A DNA stretch of 24,906 nucleotides from Vulgatibacter sp035565615 (lineage in GTDB: Bacteria > Myxococcota > Myxococcia > Myxococcales > Vulgatibacteraceae), in the NCBI GenBank assembly GCA_035565615.1, contig DATMSB010000145.1, positions 1-24,906 on the forward strand. The letters run 5' to 3'. This document shows positions 13,302-21,254 of the stretch, in pieces (position 1 is the stretch's first letter; each line of letters starts with the position of its first letter). The notes beneath the pieces were generated by a model, which was given only the letters and a program-made list of their open reading frames with translations, did not search any database and was not told the DNA's origin. The position numbers and the translations under genes are program-made.

Positions 13302-14162
13302 GTGACGAATCCGATCAAGGGGGAGCGGCCGAGCCCGGTGCCCTTCGAGCCGCCCAGGCCGATCACCCAGGGCACCCCCACGATCGACCACCGCTCCGCC
13401 GTCGAGCGGGGTGCGCACCTGCTCGCCCTCTCGACCCTCAAGAACGCGGAGATCCCCTACGTGGTGGCGGGCGCCTACGCGCTCCACGTCTACACCGGCG
13501 TCTACCGGGAGACGAAGGACCTCGACATCTTCCTCCGCCAGCAGGACGTCGAGCGGGCGATGGAGGTGCTGGCGGGGGTCGGCTTCAAGACCTCGATGCT
13601 GGATCCGGTGTGGATCGCCAAGGCGTACGCCACCGACGACTATTTCGCGGACCTGATCTTCAACTCGGGCAACGGCGTGGCCCGGGTGGACGACCTGTGG
13701 ATCTCCCGCGGCAAGCGGGCGGTGATCCACGGGCTGCCGATCCTGGTGGCGGCGCCGGAGGAGATCATCTGGTCCAAGGCCTTCGTCTGCGAGCGGGAGC
13801 GGTTCGACGGCGCCGACGTGAACCACGTGATCCTCTCCTGCGGCGAGACCATGGACTGGCGCCACCTGCTGCGCCGCTTCGAGCCCTACTGGCAAGTGCT
13901 GTTCGCCCACCTGGTCATGTACCGCTACGCCTACCCGGGCCTGCGCCACCGCGTGCCGCGCTGGATCTGGGAGGAGCTCCTCGGCCGCGCACGGCGGGAG
14001 GACGACGAGCCGGGGAAGGAGGCGCTGTGCCGGGGCCTGCTCCTGTCGCGGACCCAGTACCGGGTGGACCTGGAGCAGTGGCGTTTCCAGGACGCCCGCA
14101 GGTTGGAGGTGGAGGCCTTCGGTGGGACGGGACCAGGAGATTCGGCTCGCGGCGGTCGGTGA
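13302..14162 (+). CDS. Nucleotidyltransferase-fold protein (DNA polymerase beta-like)
   Basis: A 286-residue protein with a minimal nucleotidyltransferase core: YVVAGAYALHVYTG (G57) and then TKDLDIFL with the metal-binding pair D73 and D75. This is the G-x(n)-D-h-D pattern of antibiotic-type and MNT-like nucleotidyltransferases, although the usual Gly-Gly/Ser is Gly-Ala. The family transfers nucleotides to proteins, RNA or small molecules; the substrate here is unknown. The C-terminal half (WRHLLRRFEPYWQVLF, YPGLRHRVPRWIWEELLGR) is helical. The GTG at 13302 is chosen for its GAGGGGG site; an ATG at 13218 would add a 28-residue low-complexity lead. The last 41 bases overlap the next gene, implying coupled translation with the phosphoesterase. 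Confidence 0.72.
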   Translation: MTNPIKGERPSPVPFEPPRPITQGTPTIDHRSAVERGAHLLALSTLKNAEIPYVVAGAYALHVYTGVYRETKDLDIFLRQQDVERAMEVLAGVGFKTSMLDPVWIAKAYATDDYFADLIFNSGNGVARVDDLWISRGKRAVIHGLPILVAAPEEIIWSKAFVCERERFDGADVNHVILSCGETMDWRHLLRRFEPYWQVLFAHLVMYRYAYPGLRHRVPRWIWEELLGRARREDDEPGKEALCRGLLLSRTQYRVDLEQWRFQDARRLEVEAFGGTGPGDSARGGR

Positions 14163-14910
14163 CCTGCACTGCCGCACCGGCGGGCACGGGCACTTCCGCA
14201 AGCTCGTCGACGACACGAACGCCGCCGAGGTGGACGCGCTCGTCCTCTGCGGCGACCTCACCGACCACGGCCAGCCGGACGAGGCCAAGGCGCTGCTGGA
14301 CGAGCTCTCCCGCGTCCGCGCGCCGATCGTGGGGGTGCTCGGCAACCACGACCTCGAGGCGGGGAAGGGGGAGGAGGTCTGCGCGATCCTGCACGAGGGC
14401 GGCATCCACGTCCTCGACGGAGACCACTGGGAGCCCAAGGGCCGCGCGGTGGGCTTCGCCGGCACAAAGGGCTTCGCCGGCGGCTTCGGCCGGGCGTCCC
14501 TCCAGGGCTTCGGCGAGGAGGTGATCAAGGCCCTCGTCTACGAGACCGTCCGCGAGGCGCTGAAGCTGGAGTCCGCGCTGCTGCGGGTGGACGCGCCGGT
14601 GAAGGTGGCCATCACCCACTACGCGCCCGTGCGCGACACGTGCCTGGGCGAGAACCCGGAGATCATGCCCTTCCTGGGAAGCTCTCGCCTCGCCGACTCG
14701 ATCGACCTCCAGGGGGCCGCCGTGATCCTCCACGGGCACGCCCACTATGGCTCGGAGGAGGGGCGGACCCTCACCGGGATCCCGGTCTACAACGTGGCGT
14801 CGCCCGTGCTCCGCAAGGCCGATCCCACGCGGCGGATGCGGATCGTGGCGCTGGAGCGGGCCCCCGCCCCCGCGCCCGCCCCCGAGTCGGGGCAGCCCGC
14901 GGCGGAGTGA
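14122..14910 (+). CDS. Calcineurin-like metallophosphoesterase
   Basis: A 262-residue dinuclear-metal phosphoesterase. All five metal-binding blocks are intact: D14-x-H16 (GDLHC), GDLTDHG (D45), GNHD (N75, H76), H166 in ITHYAP, and GHAH (H204, G205, H206, H208). The middle (GFAGTKGFAGGFG) is an insert typical of this subfamily. The C-terminus is an Ala/Pro-rich tail (APAPAPAPESG). The start is a GTG at 14122 with GGAGG six bases upstream, inside the end of the nucleotidyltransferase gene. A hairpin with seven T's follows 20 bases after the stop. The physiological phosphodiester or phosphomonoester substrate is not evident; the overlap suggests it acts with the nucleotidyltransferase, possibly removing the group that the latter adds. 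Confidence 0.9.
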   Translation: MGRDQEIRLAAVGDLHCRTGGHGHFRKLVDDTNAAEVDALVLCGDLTDHGQPDEAKALLDELSRVRAPIVGVLGNHDLEAGKGEEVCAILHEGGIHVLDGDHWEPKGRAVGFAGTKGFAGGFGRASLQGFGEEVIKALVYETVREALKLESALLRVDAPVKVAITHYAPVRDTCLGENPEIMPFLGSSRLADSIDLQGAAVILHGHAHYGSEEGRTLTGIPVYNVASPVLRKADPTRRMRIVALERAPAPAPAPESGQPAAE

Positions 14911-14929
14911 GGCCGCAGGATCCCGCGAT

Positions 14930-14973
14930 CGGACCCGGCGGGAGGCGGCAGCGGGCCCGCGATCCGTTTTTTT
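14930..14973 (+). terminator. Rho-independent terminator after the phosphoesterase gene
   Basis: CGGA (14930-14933) pairs with TCCG (14963-14966), and GCGGG (14938-14942) pairs with CCCGC (14956-14960), separated by a small internal loop. Seven T's follow directly (14967-14973). It is the best U-tract in the window, and it isolates the PilZ gene from the upstream operon. Confidence 0.6.
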
Positions 14974-15069
14974 CACAAGCCCTCCCATGGACTCTTGCGG
15001 CATTCTCCCTACCCTTCTGTCTGAATCGCCGCGCGTCCGCCGGCGAGGAGAGCGAGCAGGAGCGAGAGC

Positions 15070-15390
15070 ATGCAGACGGTGCCCATGCGTCGCCGCCACC
15101 CTCGGGTCCCCGCCGGCTTCCTCGTGAAGCTGAGGGTCGGCGATCGCACCCTCGTGCAGAAGGCGCGGGATCTCTCCATGACCGGGATGCTGGTGGACTG
15201 CGACGTCACCTCCATCGGCGACCGCGTGCAGGTGGAGCTCGATCTGCCGAACGAGGAGCGCCCCGTGTCGATCGCCGGGCAGGTGCTGCGGGCGAGCCGC
15301 CCCTACGGCACCCGCGCGATCCACTTCATGGACTTCGGCTGGGACGACATGTTCGCGCTGGCGCGCTTCCTCGCCCCCCGACTCCCCTAG
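15070..15390 (+). CDS. PilZ-domain protein (c-di-GMP receptor)
   Basis: A stand-alone PilZ domain of 106 residues. Both c-di-GMP binding motifs are intact: RxxxR (R8-x3-R12 in RRRHPRVPAG) and (D/N)xSxxG (D34, S36, G39 in RDLSMTGMLV). The later segments VQVELDLPNEERPVSIAGQVL and GTRAIHFMDFG match the barrel strands of the family. Single-domain PilZ proteins change the behaviour of a partner on binding c-di-GMP, often in motility or exopolysaccharide control; the partner is not visible, though pilT and glycosyltransferases are elsewhere in the window. The ATG at 15070 has GGAG seven bases before it. A terminator upstream suggests it has its own promoter. Confidence 0.92.
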   Translation: MQTVPMRRRHPRVPAGFLVKLRVGDRTLVQKARDLSMTGMLVDCDVTSIGDRVQVELDLPNEERPVSIAGQVLRASRPYGTRAIHFMDFGWDDMFALARFLAPRLP

Positions 15391-15430
15391 CGCGCCTCCC
15401 CCATCGGCGCTCCCGTCGCCGCGGCGCGGC

Positions 15431-15691
15431 TCACATCAGCCCGGCGGACTTCAGGATCAGCCGCTTGAGGAAGGAGATCCCCAGGATCACCACCATCGGC
15501 GACAGGTCCAGCCCGCCGAAGGTCATCACCCCCGACAGCGGCTTCATCAGCGGATCGGTGAGGGTCCCGAGCAGGCGGACGAGCGGATTCGACGGATCCC
15601 GCACCACCCAGGACAGGAGCACCCGGGCGATCACGATCCAGTAGACCAGGGTGAGGAACCCGCTCAACATCAGGGCGGTCTGCGTCGACAT
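15431..15691 (-). CDS. YggT family membrane protein
   Basis: An 86-residue integral membrane protein with two hydrophobic segments: ALMLSGFLTLVYWIVIARVL (about 7-26) and SPMVVILGISFLKRLIL near the C-terminus. The loop between them carries the family signature LLSWVVRDPSNPLVRLL followed by TDPLMKPL. YggT (YCF19-related) proteins have been linked to osmotic-shock tolerance in bacteria and to thylakoid and nucleoid organisation in plastids. The ATG at 15691 is preceded by GAGAGGGAG. In many genomes yggT sits beside proC or a PLP-binding protein gene; here it is alone, divergent from alaS and convergent with the PilZ gene. Confidence 0.85.
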   Translation of the reverse strand: MSTQTALMLSGFLTLVYWIVIARVLLSWVVRDPSNPLVRLLGTLTDPLMKPLSGVMTFGGLDLSPMVVILGISFLKRLILKSAGLM

Positions 15692-15771
15692 CGTTCTCCC
15701 TCTCGAATCGGCCGCCGGCCGTTCCCGGCACAACGCCTCCCGCCCGGCGTTCATGCCCCGGGCAGCCGTCG

Positions 15772-15800
15772 TTGACGGCGCTGTGCCGCTCGGCTATCGC
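15772..15800 (+). promoter_or_regulatory. Sigma70-type promoter of alaS
   Basis: TTGACG (15772-15777; five of six), exactly 17 bases, then TATCGC (15795-15800; three of six). The predicted transcript start near 15807 leaves a leader of about 34 bases to the alaS ATG. Confidence 0.5.
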
Positions 15801-15840
15801 AAGCTTCCTACAGGAAATCCACCCACTTCGCAGGCTCTCC

Positions 15841-18540
15841 ATGTCGACCCAGCAGCCGCCCCACCGGGGCTCCGAGATCCGCTCGGCCTTCCTCTCGTTC
15901 TTCGAGGAGCGGGGGCACCGCGTCGTGCGCAGCTCGTCCCTCGTCCCCGCCAACGACCCCACCCTCCTCTTCACCAACGCCGGGATGGTGCAGTTCAAGG
16001 AGATCTTCACGGGGCGGGAGAAACGCGACTACAGCCGGGCGGCCACCGCGCAGAAGTGCGTCCGGGCCGGCGGCAAGCACAACGACCTCGAGAACGTGGG
16101 GTACACCGCCCGCCACCACACCTTCTTCGAGATGCTGGGGAACTTCTCCTTCGGCGACTACTTCAAGCGCGACGCCATCGCCTTCGCCTGGGAGTTCGTC
16201 ACCGGCGTCCTCTCCATCCCCGCCGAGCGCCTGGCCGTCACCGTCTTCGAGGGCACCGACGAGATCCCCGCGGACGACGAGGCGGCCGACCTCTGGCGGG
16301 ACGTCGCCGGCGTGGCGCCCGAGCGGGTCCTGCGCCTCGGCGCCGCCGACAACTTCTGGATGATGGGCGAGACGGGCCCGTGCGGCCCGTGCTCCGAGAT
16401 CCACTTCCACCAGGGCGACGACCTCCCGTGCGCCGAGGAGGCCGCGGGCCGCCCTTGCCGCGGGGTGGCCTGCGACTGCGACCGGTGGATGGAGATCTGG
16501 AACCTCGTCTTCATGCAGTTCGAGCGATCCGCGGAGGGCGCGCTCACCCCCCTGCCCCACCCGTCCATCGACACCGGCGCGGGCCTCGAGCGCCTCGCCG
16601 CCGTGGTGCAAGGCAAGCGCTCCAACTACGACACCGACCTCCTCCAGGCGATCATCGCCGCGGTGGGGGCGGTGGCCGGCAGGCCCTGGGCCGACGCCTC
16701 CGAGGAGGAGCGGACCTCCATGCGGGTGATCGCGGATCACGCCAGGGCCACCGCCTTCCTGGTGGGCGACGGGGTGCTCCCCTCCAACGAGGGGCGCGGC
16801 TACGTCCTGCGGCGGATCATGCGCCGCGCGATTCGGCACGGCACCCTGCTCCATCTGGATCGCCCATTCCTCTTCGAGATCTGCCGGGCGGTGATCGCCG
16901 AGATGGGCGATGCCTTCCCGGAGCTACGCGAGAACGAGAAGCTGATCCTCGAGGTGGCGCGCAACGAGGAGGAGGCGTTCCGCCGCACCCTGAGCAGGGG
17001 CCTCGGCCTCATCGGAGAGGAGATCGAGCGTCGCAAGGACGGCGACAGGCTCCTCCCCGGCGACGTGGTGTTCAAGCTCTACGACACCTACGGGTTCCCG
17101 GTGGACCTCACCCGGATCATCGCCCGGGAGCGCGGCTTCGTCATCGACGAGGCGGGCTTCGAGAAGCTCCTCGAGGAGCAGCGGGAGCGCTCCGCCTTCG
17201 CCGGCTCGGGCGAGGCGGCGGTGGGCGCGGTGCACCTGCAGCTCGCGAGCGAGCTGGGCGACACCGAGTTCGTGGGCTACGACACCCTCGAGGCCCGCGG
17301 GGAGGTGCTGGCGATCCTGCGCGGCGGCGCCCGGGTCGACTCGGCGGAGGCAGGCGACGAGGTGGAGATCGTCCTCGATCGCACCCCCTTCTACGGCGAG
17401 AGCGGCGGCCAGGTCGGCGACGTGGGCGCCCTCAGCGGCCCGGGGATCGACGGATCCCGCGGCGAGCTGCGCATCGAGATCCGAGACGCCCAGAAGCCCG
17501 CCGGCAACCTGATCGTGCACAAGGGGAAGGTGGTCTCCGGCATCGTCCGCGTGGGCGAGCCGGTGGACGCGGTGGTGGACGGCGCCTCCCGCAGGGCCAC
17601 CATGGCGAACCACAGCGCCACCCACCTCCTCCACCGGGTGCTCAAGGACGTCCTCGGCGAGCACGTGAAGCAGGCGGGCTCGGTGGTGGCGCCCGACCAT
17701 CTCCGCTTCGACTACACGCACTTCCAGGCGCCGACGCCGGAGGAGCTCGAGGAGGTGGAGCGCCGCGTGAACGGGATGATCCGCGACGACGCGGCCACCA
17801 CCACCCAGATCCTCCCCCTGGAGGAGGCCCGCACCACCGGGGCGGTGGCCCTCTTCGGCGAGAAGTACGGCGAGGTCGTCCGGGTGATCCAGGTGCACCC
17901 CGCCTCCCGCGAGCTCTGCGGCGGCACCCACACCCGTCGCACCGGCGAGATCGGCTTCTTCAAGATCGTGAGCGAGGCCTCGATCGCCGCCGGCGTCCGC
18001 CGCATCGTCGCCCTGACCGGCGCCGGCGCCGTGGACTGGGTGCAGCAGCGGGAGCGCGACACCCGGGCCGCGGCCCAGGCCCTGCGCGCGGCCCCCGGCG
18101 AGCTCGCCGCCAAGATCGACGGGCTGCAGAGGCGCCTGCGAGAGTTCGAAAAGGAGCTGGACGCCTCGCGCAAGCAGCTCGCCACCGCCCGGTCGGGCGA
18201 CCTCCTCTCCCGGGCCCGGGAGGTCCGGGGGGTGAAGGTCCTCGCCACCCGGGCGGAGGGAGACGCCCCCGCGCTGCGCGAGCTCGCCGACAAGCTGCGC
18301 GACAAGATCGGCTCCGGCGTCGTCGCCCTCGGCGGCGCGTCCGACGGGAAGGCGGTGCTCCTGGTGGCCGCCACCCCCGACGTCGTCGCCAAGGGGATCA
18401 AGGCGGGGGATCTCGTCCGGGAGATGGCCAAGGAGGTGGGCGGAAGGGGAGGCGGGAAGCCGGACCTCGCCCAGGCGGGAGGCCCGGACGCCTCCGGCCT
18501 CGATCGCGCCCTCGAGCGGATCTTCGAGCTGATCCCGTAA
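15841..18540 (+). CDS. alaS: Alanine--tRNA ligase
   Basis: Attaches alanine to tRNA-Ala in the cytoplasm and edits mischarged Ser or Gly. The 899 residues (family 870-900) hold all parts in order. The class II catalytic core has SSSLVPANDPTLLFTNAGM, RHHTFFEMLGNFSFGDYF and TGAGLERL. The editing domain carries the zinc site HSATH (H591, H595) and CGGTH (C693, H697). A coiled coil (about 750-785) leads to the C-terminal C-Ala domain with the glycine-rich stretch GGRGGGKPDLAQAGG. The ATG at 15841 gives MSTQQPPHRGSEIRSAFL, the expected start; the Shine-Dalgarno is weak (AGG). A perfect 13-bp hairpin follows 12 bases after the stop. Confidence 0.98.
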   Translation: MSTQQPPHRGSEIRSAFLSFFEERGHRVVRSSSLVPANDPTLLFTNAGMVQFKEIFTGREKRDYSRAATAQKCVRAGGKHNDLENVGYTARHHTFFEMLGNFSFGDYFKRDAIAFAWEFVTGVLSIPAERLAVTVFEGTDEIPADDEAADLWRDVAGVAPERVLRLGAADNFWMMGETGPCGPCSEIHFHQGDDLPCAEEAAGRPCRGVACDCDRWMEIWNLVFMQFERSAEGALTPLPHPSIDTGAGLERLAAVVQGKRSNYDTDLLQAIIAAVGAVAGRPWADASEEERTSMRVIADHARATAFLVGDGVLPSNEGRGYVLRRIMRRAIRHGTLLHLDRPFLFEICRAVIAEMGDAFPELRENEKLILEVARNEEEAFRRTLSRGLGLIGEEIERRKDGDRLLPGDVVFKLYDTYGFPVDLTRIIARERGFVIDEAGFEKLLEEQRERSAFAGSGEAAVGAVHLQLASELGDTEFVGYDTLEARGEVLAILRGGARVDSAEAGDEVEIVLDRTPFYGESGGQVGDVGALSGPGIDGSRGELRIEIRDAQKPAGNLIVHKGKVVSGIVRVGEPVDAVVDGASRRATMANHSATHLLHRVLKDVLGEHVKQAGSVVAPDHLRFDYTHFQAPTPEELEEVERRVNGMIRDDAATTTQILPLEEARTTGAVALFGEKYGEVVRVIQVHPASRELCGGTHTRRTGEIGFFKIVSEASIAAGVRRIVALTGAGAVDWVQQRERDTRAAAQALRAAPGELAAKIDGLQRRLREFEKELDASRKQLATARSGDLLSRAREVRGVKVLATRAEGDAPALRELADKLRDKIGSGVVALGGASDGKAVLLVAATPDVVAKGIKAGDLVREMAKEVGGRGGGKPDLAQAGGPDASGLDRALERIFELIP

Positions 18541-18552
18541 CGAGGGCGCGAG

Positions 18553-18586
18553 CTCCCCGCGGCCGGCGCGCGACGGCCGCGGGGAG
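18553..18586 (+). terminator. Perfect 13-bp hairpin between alaS and the next gene (no U-tract)
   Basis: CTCCCCGCGGCCG (18553-18565) and CGGCCGCGGGGAG (18574-18586) are exact reverse complements around the 8-base loop GCGCGCGA. It begins 12 bases after the alaS stop and ends 32 bases before the next ATG. There is no T-run, so it may terminate, attenuate read-through or protect the 3' end of the alaS mRNA. The structure is certain; its role is not. Confidence 0.5.
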
Positions 18587-18618
18587 GCAGCCGTCACTTC
18601 GCGCGAGGGGAAACGTGG

Positions 18619-19761
18619 ATGTCCGACGTCCTGGAGAACGTGTACGGCTCGCTGCTCGTGGTCCGGCCCCCGGTCCCGGCGACCCTCAACAAGGGGGGCG
18701 CCAACTACAAGAGCGAGGTCACCCACCTCACCTACCTGCCCCGCGCGGCCTACGACGAGTGGCTCGCGATCTGCGAGGGGATCCTCGCCTTCGGCGGCGA
18801 CGCGATCTTCGACTTCGAGGAGGAGGACGAGCGCCTCCTCGACCGCGGCGACCTGCGGGTGGAGGCCGACGGCACCCTCCGCGACGGCAAGGGCGAGGCG
18901 CTGGGCATCGTGGACGACGTCCTCACCGGCCGCGTCTTCGCCGCCAACGGCCCCTGGGTGACGGTCCGGGACGGGAAGCTGCGGGCGGTGCTCCCCAACA
19001 TGCTCACCCACCGCGTCGAGGAGCTCCCCTACTACCGCCGCCTGCTGGAGCGGATCGCCGGGGAGGGCGGCTACCAGCTCGAGGTGGTCGAGAACCCGCA
19101 CCGCTGGGAGGGGATGGCGGACGTCGCCGTGGTCGGCAATCGGGCGGTGCTCACCTACACGGTGAAGGGGCACTACGACGCGGCGTCCGGCCCCAAGACC
19201 ATGCGCTCCACCCGGGAGGGCCTGGACTTCGCCGCGGACTTCGCCGGCGTCCCAGCCTCGGCGCGGGTCTACGCCGAGCTCGTCTACCCCCACTTCCACG
19301 GCGACACCGTGCACTTCGGCGCGAGGCCGAAGGGGGGCGGCGCCCGTCTCGTCCAGTACCCGGGCGGCCTCTGGGGCGACGGCGCCGCGGTCGTCGCCGA
19401 GGCCCTGGGAGAGGGCGCGATCGTGCCGATCACCCGGGACGACGCGGTGGAGCAGTACGCGGGAAATTCACGACAGGTGGAGGGCGGCGTCCTAGTCCCG
19501 GGCGGCGTCAGCGACGACTTCGTGAAGGCCCTCGAGGGCCTGGGCCTCCCCTCCCGGCGCATCGCGCTCTACGAGCTCTTCGGCAAGGCGGGGGGCGGAC
19601 CGGCCTGCGCCACTCTCTACCTGCCCAAGAACCTCGCCCTCCCCGAGGGCTCGAGGCTGCGCTACTCGATGCGCCGCGAGGAGGCCCGCGCCCGCCGCGA
19701 GCGCCTGCCGGAGAAGCTCGAGGTCGATCCCGGCTTCTTCGCCGGCCGCGTCCGGGGCTGA
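18619..19761 (+). CDS. Amidinotransferase/DDAH-like protein (guanidino-modifying enzyme superfamily)
   Basis: A 380-residue protein whose motif layout fits the guanidino-group-modifying enzymes (arginine deiminase, dimethylargininase, amidinotransferase). It has an acidic site E164-x3-D168 in HRWEGMADVAVVG, then a His-Gly-Asp block FHGDTVHF (H227, D229), and then the nucleophile Cys330 in GGGPACATLYLP near the C-terminus, where this family keeps it. The segment IVPITRDDAVEQYAGNSRQV matches the 'lipi...ea..faaN' strand before the Cys. Length and spacing fit, but I cannot tell the substrate; arginine, agmatine and methylarginine are all possible. The ATG at 18619 has AGGGGAAACG upstream. It lies 78 bases after alaS, on the other side of a strong hairpin, and is convergent with gshA. 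Confidence 0.7.
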   Translation: MSDVLENVYGSLLVVRPPVPATLNKGGANYKSEVTHLTYLPRAAYDEWLAICEGILAFGGDAIFDFEEEDERLLDRGDLRVEADGTLRDGKGEALGIVDDVLTGRVFAANGPWVTVRDGKLRAVLPNMLTHRVEELPYYRRLLERIAGEGGYQLEVVENPHRWEGMADVAVVGNRAVLTYTVKGHYDAASGPKTMRSTREGLDFAADFAGVPASARVYAELVYPHFHGDTVHFGARPKGGGARLVQYPGGLWGDGAAVVAEALGEGAIVPITRDDAVEQYAGNSRQVEGGVLVPGGVSDDFVKALEGLGLPSRRIALYELFGKAGGGPACATLYLPKNLALPEGSRLRYSMRREEARARRERLPEKLEVDPGFFAGRVRG

Positions 19762-19787
19762 GGGGCGCGCCTGCACGGGTGCTCGCG

Positions 19788-19809
19788 CGGCCGGGAGGCA
19801 GCCCGGCCG
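19788..19809. terminator. Perfect 8-bp hairpin between convergent genes
   Basis: CGGCCGGG (19788-19795) and CCCGGCCG (19802-19809) enclose the 6-base loop AGGCAG. It lies in the 88-base gap between the amidinotransferase-like gene and gshA and so could end transcripts from both sides. No T-tract on either strand. Confidence 0.4.
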
Positions 19810-19849
19810 AAGGGACGATCGCGGGCGGCATGCCGGGCGGGCGCGCCGA

Positions 19850-21208
19850 TCAGGCGCCCAGGGCCGTGGCCTCGACGAGCTTCTCGGGAGAGCGGCCCAG
19901 ATCGCCGTGCCACCGCTCCCGCCAGTGGTCGGCGGGGGTGCGCCCCTCCTCCAGCCAGACCTCTAGGGGCTGCAGCACCACCCGCTCGTCCGGCGCGTCG
20001 CCGTGGGGGCAGCCCTGCGCCTTCAGCCCGGCGGCGGCGATGGCGTAGAGCTCCCGGGCCAGGTCCAGCACCTTCCCCTTCCCGCAGGTCGCCCGCAGCC
20101 CCTGCCGCGCCACGTCCCTCTGCAGCGCGACGCGATCGGCGAAGCGCATCCCCGCGAGGAGCCGGTCGGCGGCGTCGAGGGCGTCGTCGTCGTAGAGGAT
20201 CCCCTTCCACAGCGCGGGGAGGGCGGCGCTCATCTCCAGATCGCAGACGTCCGCGCCCCGCACCTCGATCACCGACTTCACCCGGACCTCCGGGAAGAGC
20301 GTGGTGAGGTGATCCTCGAAGTCCCCCAGGGTGGCGAAGTTGCCGTCGAGGCCCTCGGCCATGTAGCGGCGGAAGGTGAGGTGGTGGGCGGGGAGGTAGC
20401 GCCCCTGGCGGCGCACGAAGAACATGGGCACGTCGAGCGCGTACTCCACCCAGCGCCGGTAGCCGAAGTCCTCGTCGAACACGAAGGGGAGCAGCCCGCA
20501 GCGATCCGGATCGACGTGGTTCCACACCTCGTAGCGGAACGAGGCGAAGCCGGAGTCCTCCCCGTTCACCAGGAACGAGTTGGCGAACATGGCGCTCACC
20601 AGCGGCGAGACCGACATCGCCGCACGCACCTTGCGGACCATGTCCTCCTCGGAGGCGAAGTCGTAGTTCGCTTGCACGGTGGCGGTCATGGTCATCATGT
20701 CGAGGGCGTGCCGGCCCCGGGAGGGCAGGTAGGCCCTCATCACCCCGTAGCGCGCCTTGGGCATCCACCGGGCGTCGGCGGGGGTGCCGAAGGGCCGGTA
20801 GCCCACCGTGAGCCAGCGGATCCCCAGCTCGTTGCCGATGGCCCGCATCTGCGCCGCGTGGTGGAGGATCTCCTCGCGGGAGGCGTGCGAGCAGGGGAAG
20901 GGCCTCCCGGAGAGCTCGAACTGGCCGCCGGGCTCGAGGGTGAGGGTCGCGCCCGGCCTGCGGGCGGCGACGATGGCGCCGTCCTCCGCGTAGGGCTCGT
21001 AGCCGAACCGGGAGAACCGCTCCAGGACCTCGCGGATGCTCCGAGGGCCCTCGAAGGGGACCGGCTCCAGGCCCATCATCCCCACGAGCTCGTGCTCCAT
21101 CCCCACCTTCCAGTCCGATCGCGGACGCTCGGCGCGGCGGAGGAGGGAGACGAGCTCGTCGATCGAGGCGACGGGAGGCGAGGATTCTCTGTCGATATCC
21201 AGGGACAT
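19850..21208 (-). CDS. gshA: Glutamate--cysteine ligase, GCS2/plant-proteobacterial type
   Basis: First and rate-limiting step of glutathione synthesis: joins L-glutamate to L-cysteine using ATP. The 452 residues match the plant/alphaproteobacterial class rather than the E. coli class. Diagnostic segments are WKVGMEHELVG (33-43, a metal-binding Glu site), ATLTLEPGGQFELSG with the substrate-binding region, GIRWLTVGYRPFG, and MMTMTATVQANYDF. The later FANSFLVNGEDSGFASFR and SVIEVRGADVC also belong to the family. I chose the ATG at 21208; longer in-frame starts add sequence with no family match. Its ribosome-binding site is weak. It is divergent from gshB across 134 bases containing a 6-5-6 dyad, so both steps of the pathway are side by side and could share regulation. 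Confidence 0.95.
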   Translation of the reverse strand: MSLDIDRESSPPVASIDELVSLLRRAERPRSDWKVGMEHELVGMMGLEPVPFEGPRSIREVLERFSRFGYEPYAEDGAIVAARRPGATLTLEPGGQFELSGRPFPCSHASREEILHHAAQMRAIGNELGIRWLTVGYRPFGTPADARWMPKARYGVMRAYLPSRGRHALDMMTMTATVQANYDFASEEDMVRKVRAAMSVSPLVSAMFANSFLVNGEDSGFASFRYEVWNHVDPDRCGLLPFVFDEDFGYRRWVEYALDVPMFFVRRQGRYLPAHHLTFRRYMAEGLDGNFATLGDFEDHLTTLFPEVRVKSVIEVRGADVCDLEMSAALPALWKGILYDDDALDAADRLLAGMRFADRVALQRDVARQGLRATCGKGKVLDLARELYAIAAAGLKAQGCPHGDAPDERVVLQPLEVWLEEGRTPADHWRERWHGDLGRSPEKLVEATALGA

Positions 21209-21237
21209 GAGGACGGCGGAACCTAAAGAATGCTGGG

Positions 21238-21254
21238 TTCCCACGCAATGGGAA
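21238..21254. promoter_or_regulatory. Inverted repeat between gshA and gshB (candidate operator)
   Basis: TTCCCA (21238-21243), five bases, TGGGAA (21249-21254): a perfect 6-bp dyad of the size bound by a dimeric helix-turn-helix regulator. It lies 30 bases from the gshA ATG and 89 bases from the gshB start. A weak minus-strand promoter, TTGCGT-N17-TAGGTT, overlaps it. Binding is not shown. Confidence 0.35.

Noticed and set aside
12766..14910. Reading the SUKH, nucleotidyltransferase and phosphoesterase genes as a toxin-antitoxin (MNT-HEPN) or defence island
   Set aside because: No HEPN protein, toxin, or defence effector is present; only the coupled pair is supported.
16924..19314. A 796-codon open frame antisense to alaS
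   Set aside because: Composition typical of an antisense shadow (Val/Gly/His/Asp-rich) and no recognisable domain.
19764..19847. Two copies of GGCGCGCC flanking the hairpin between convergent genes
   Set aside because: Eight-base G/C palindromes recur by chance at this composition; kept only as context for the terminator.
15651..20048. A 1,465-codon open frame on the plus strand covering alaS and the next gene in another frame
   Set aside because: It is an Arg/Gly/Pro-rich shadow frame; alaS and the amidinotransferase-like gene are well supported in their own frames.
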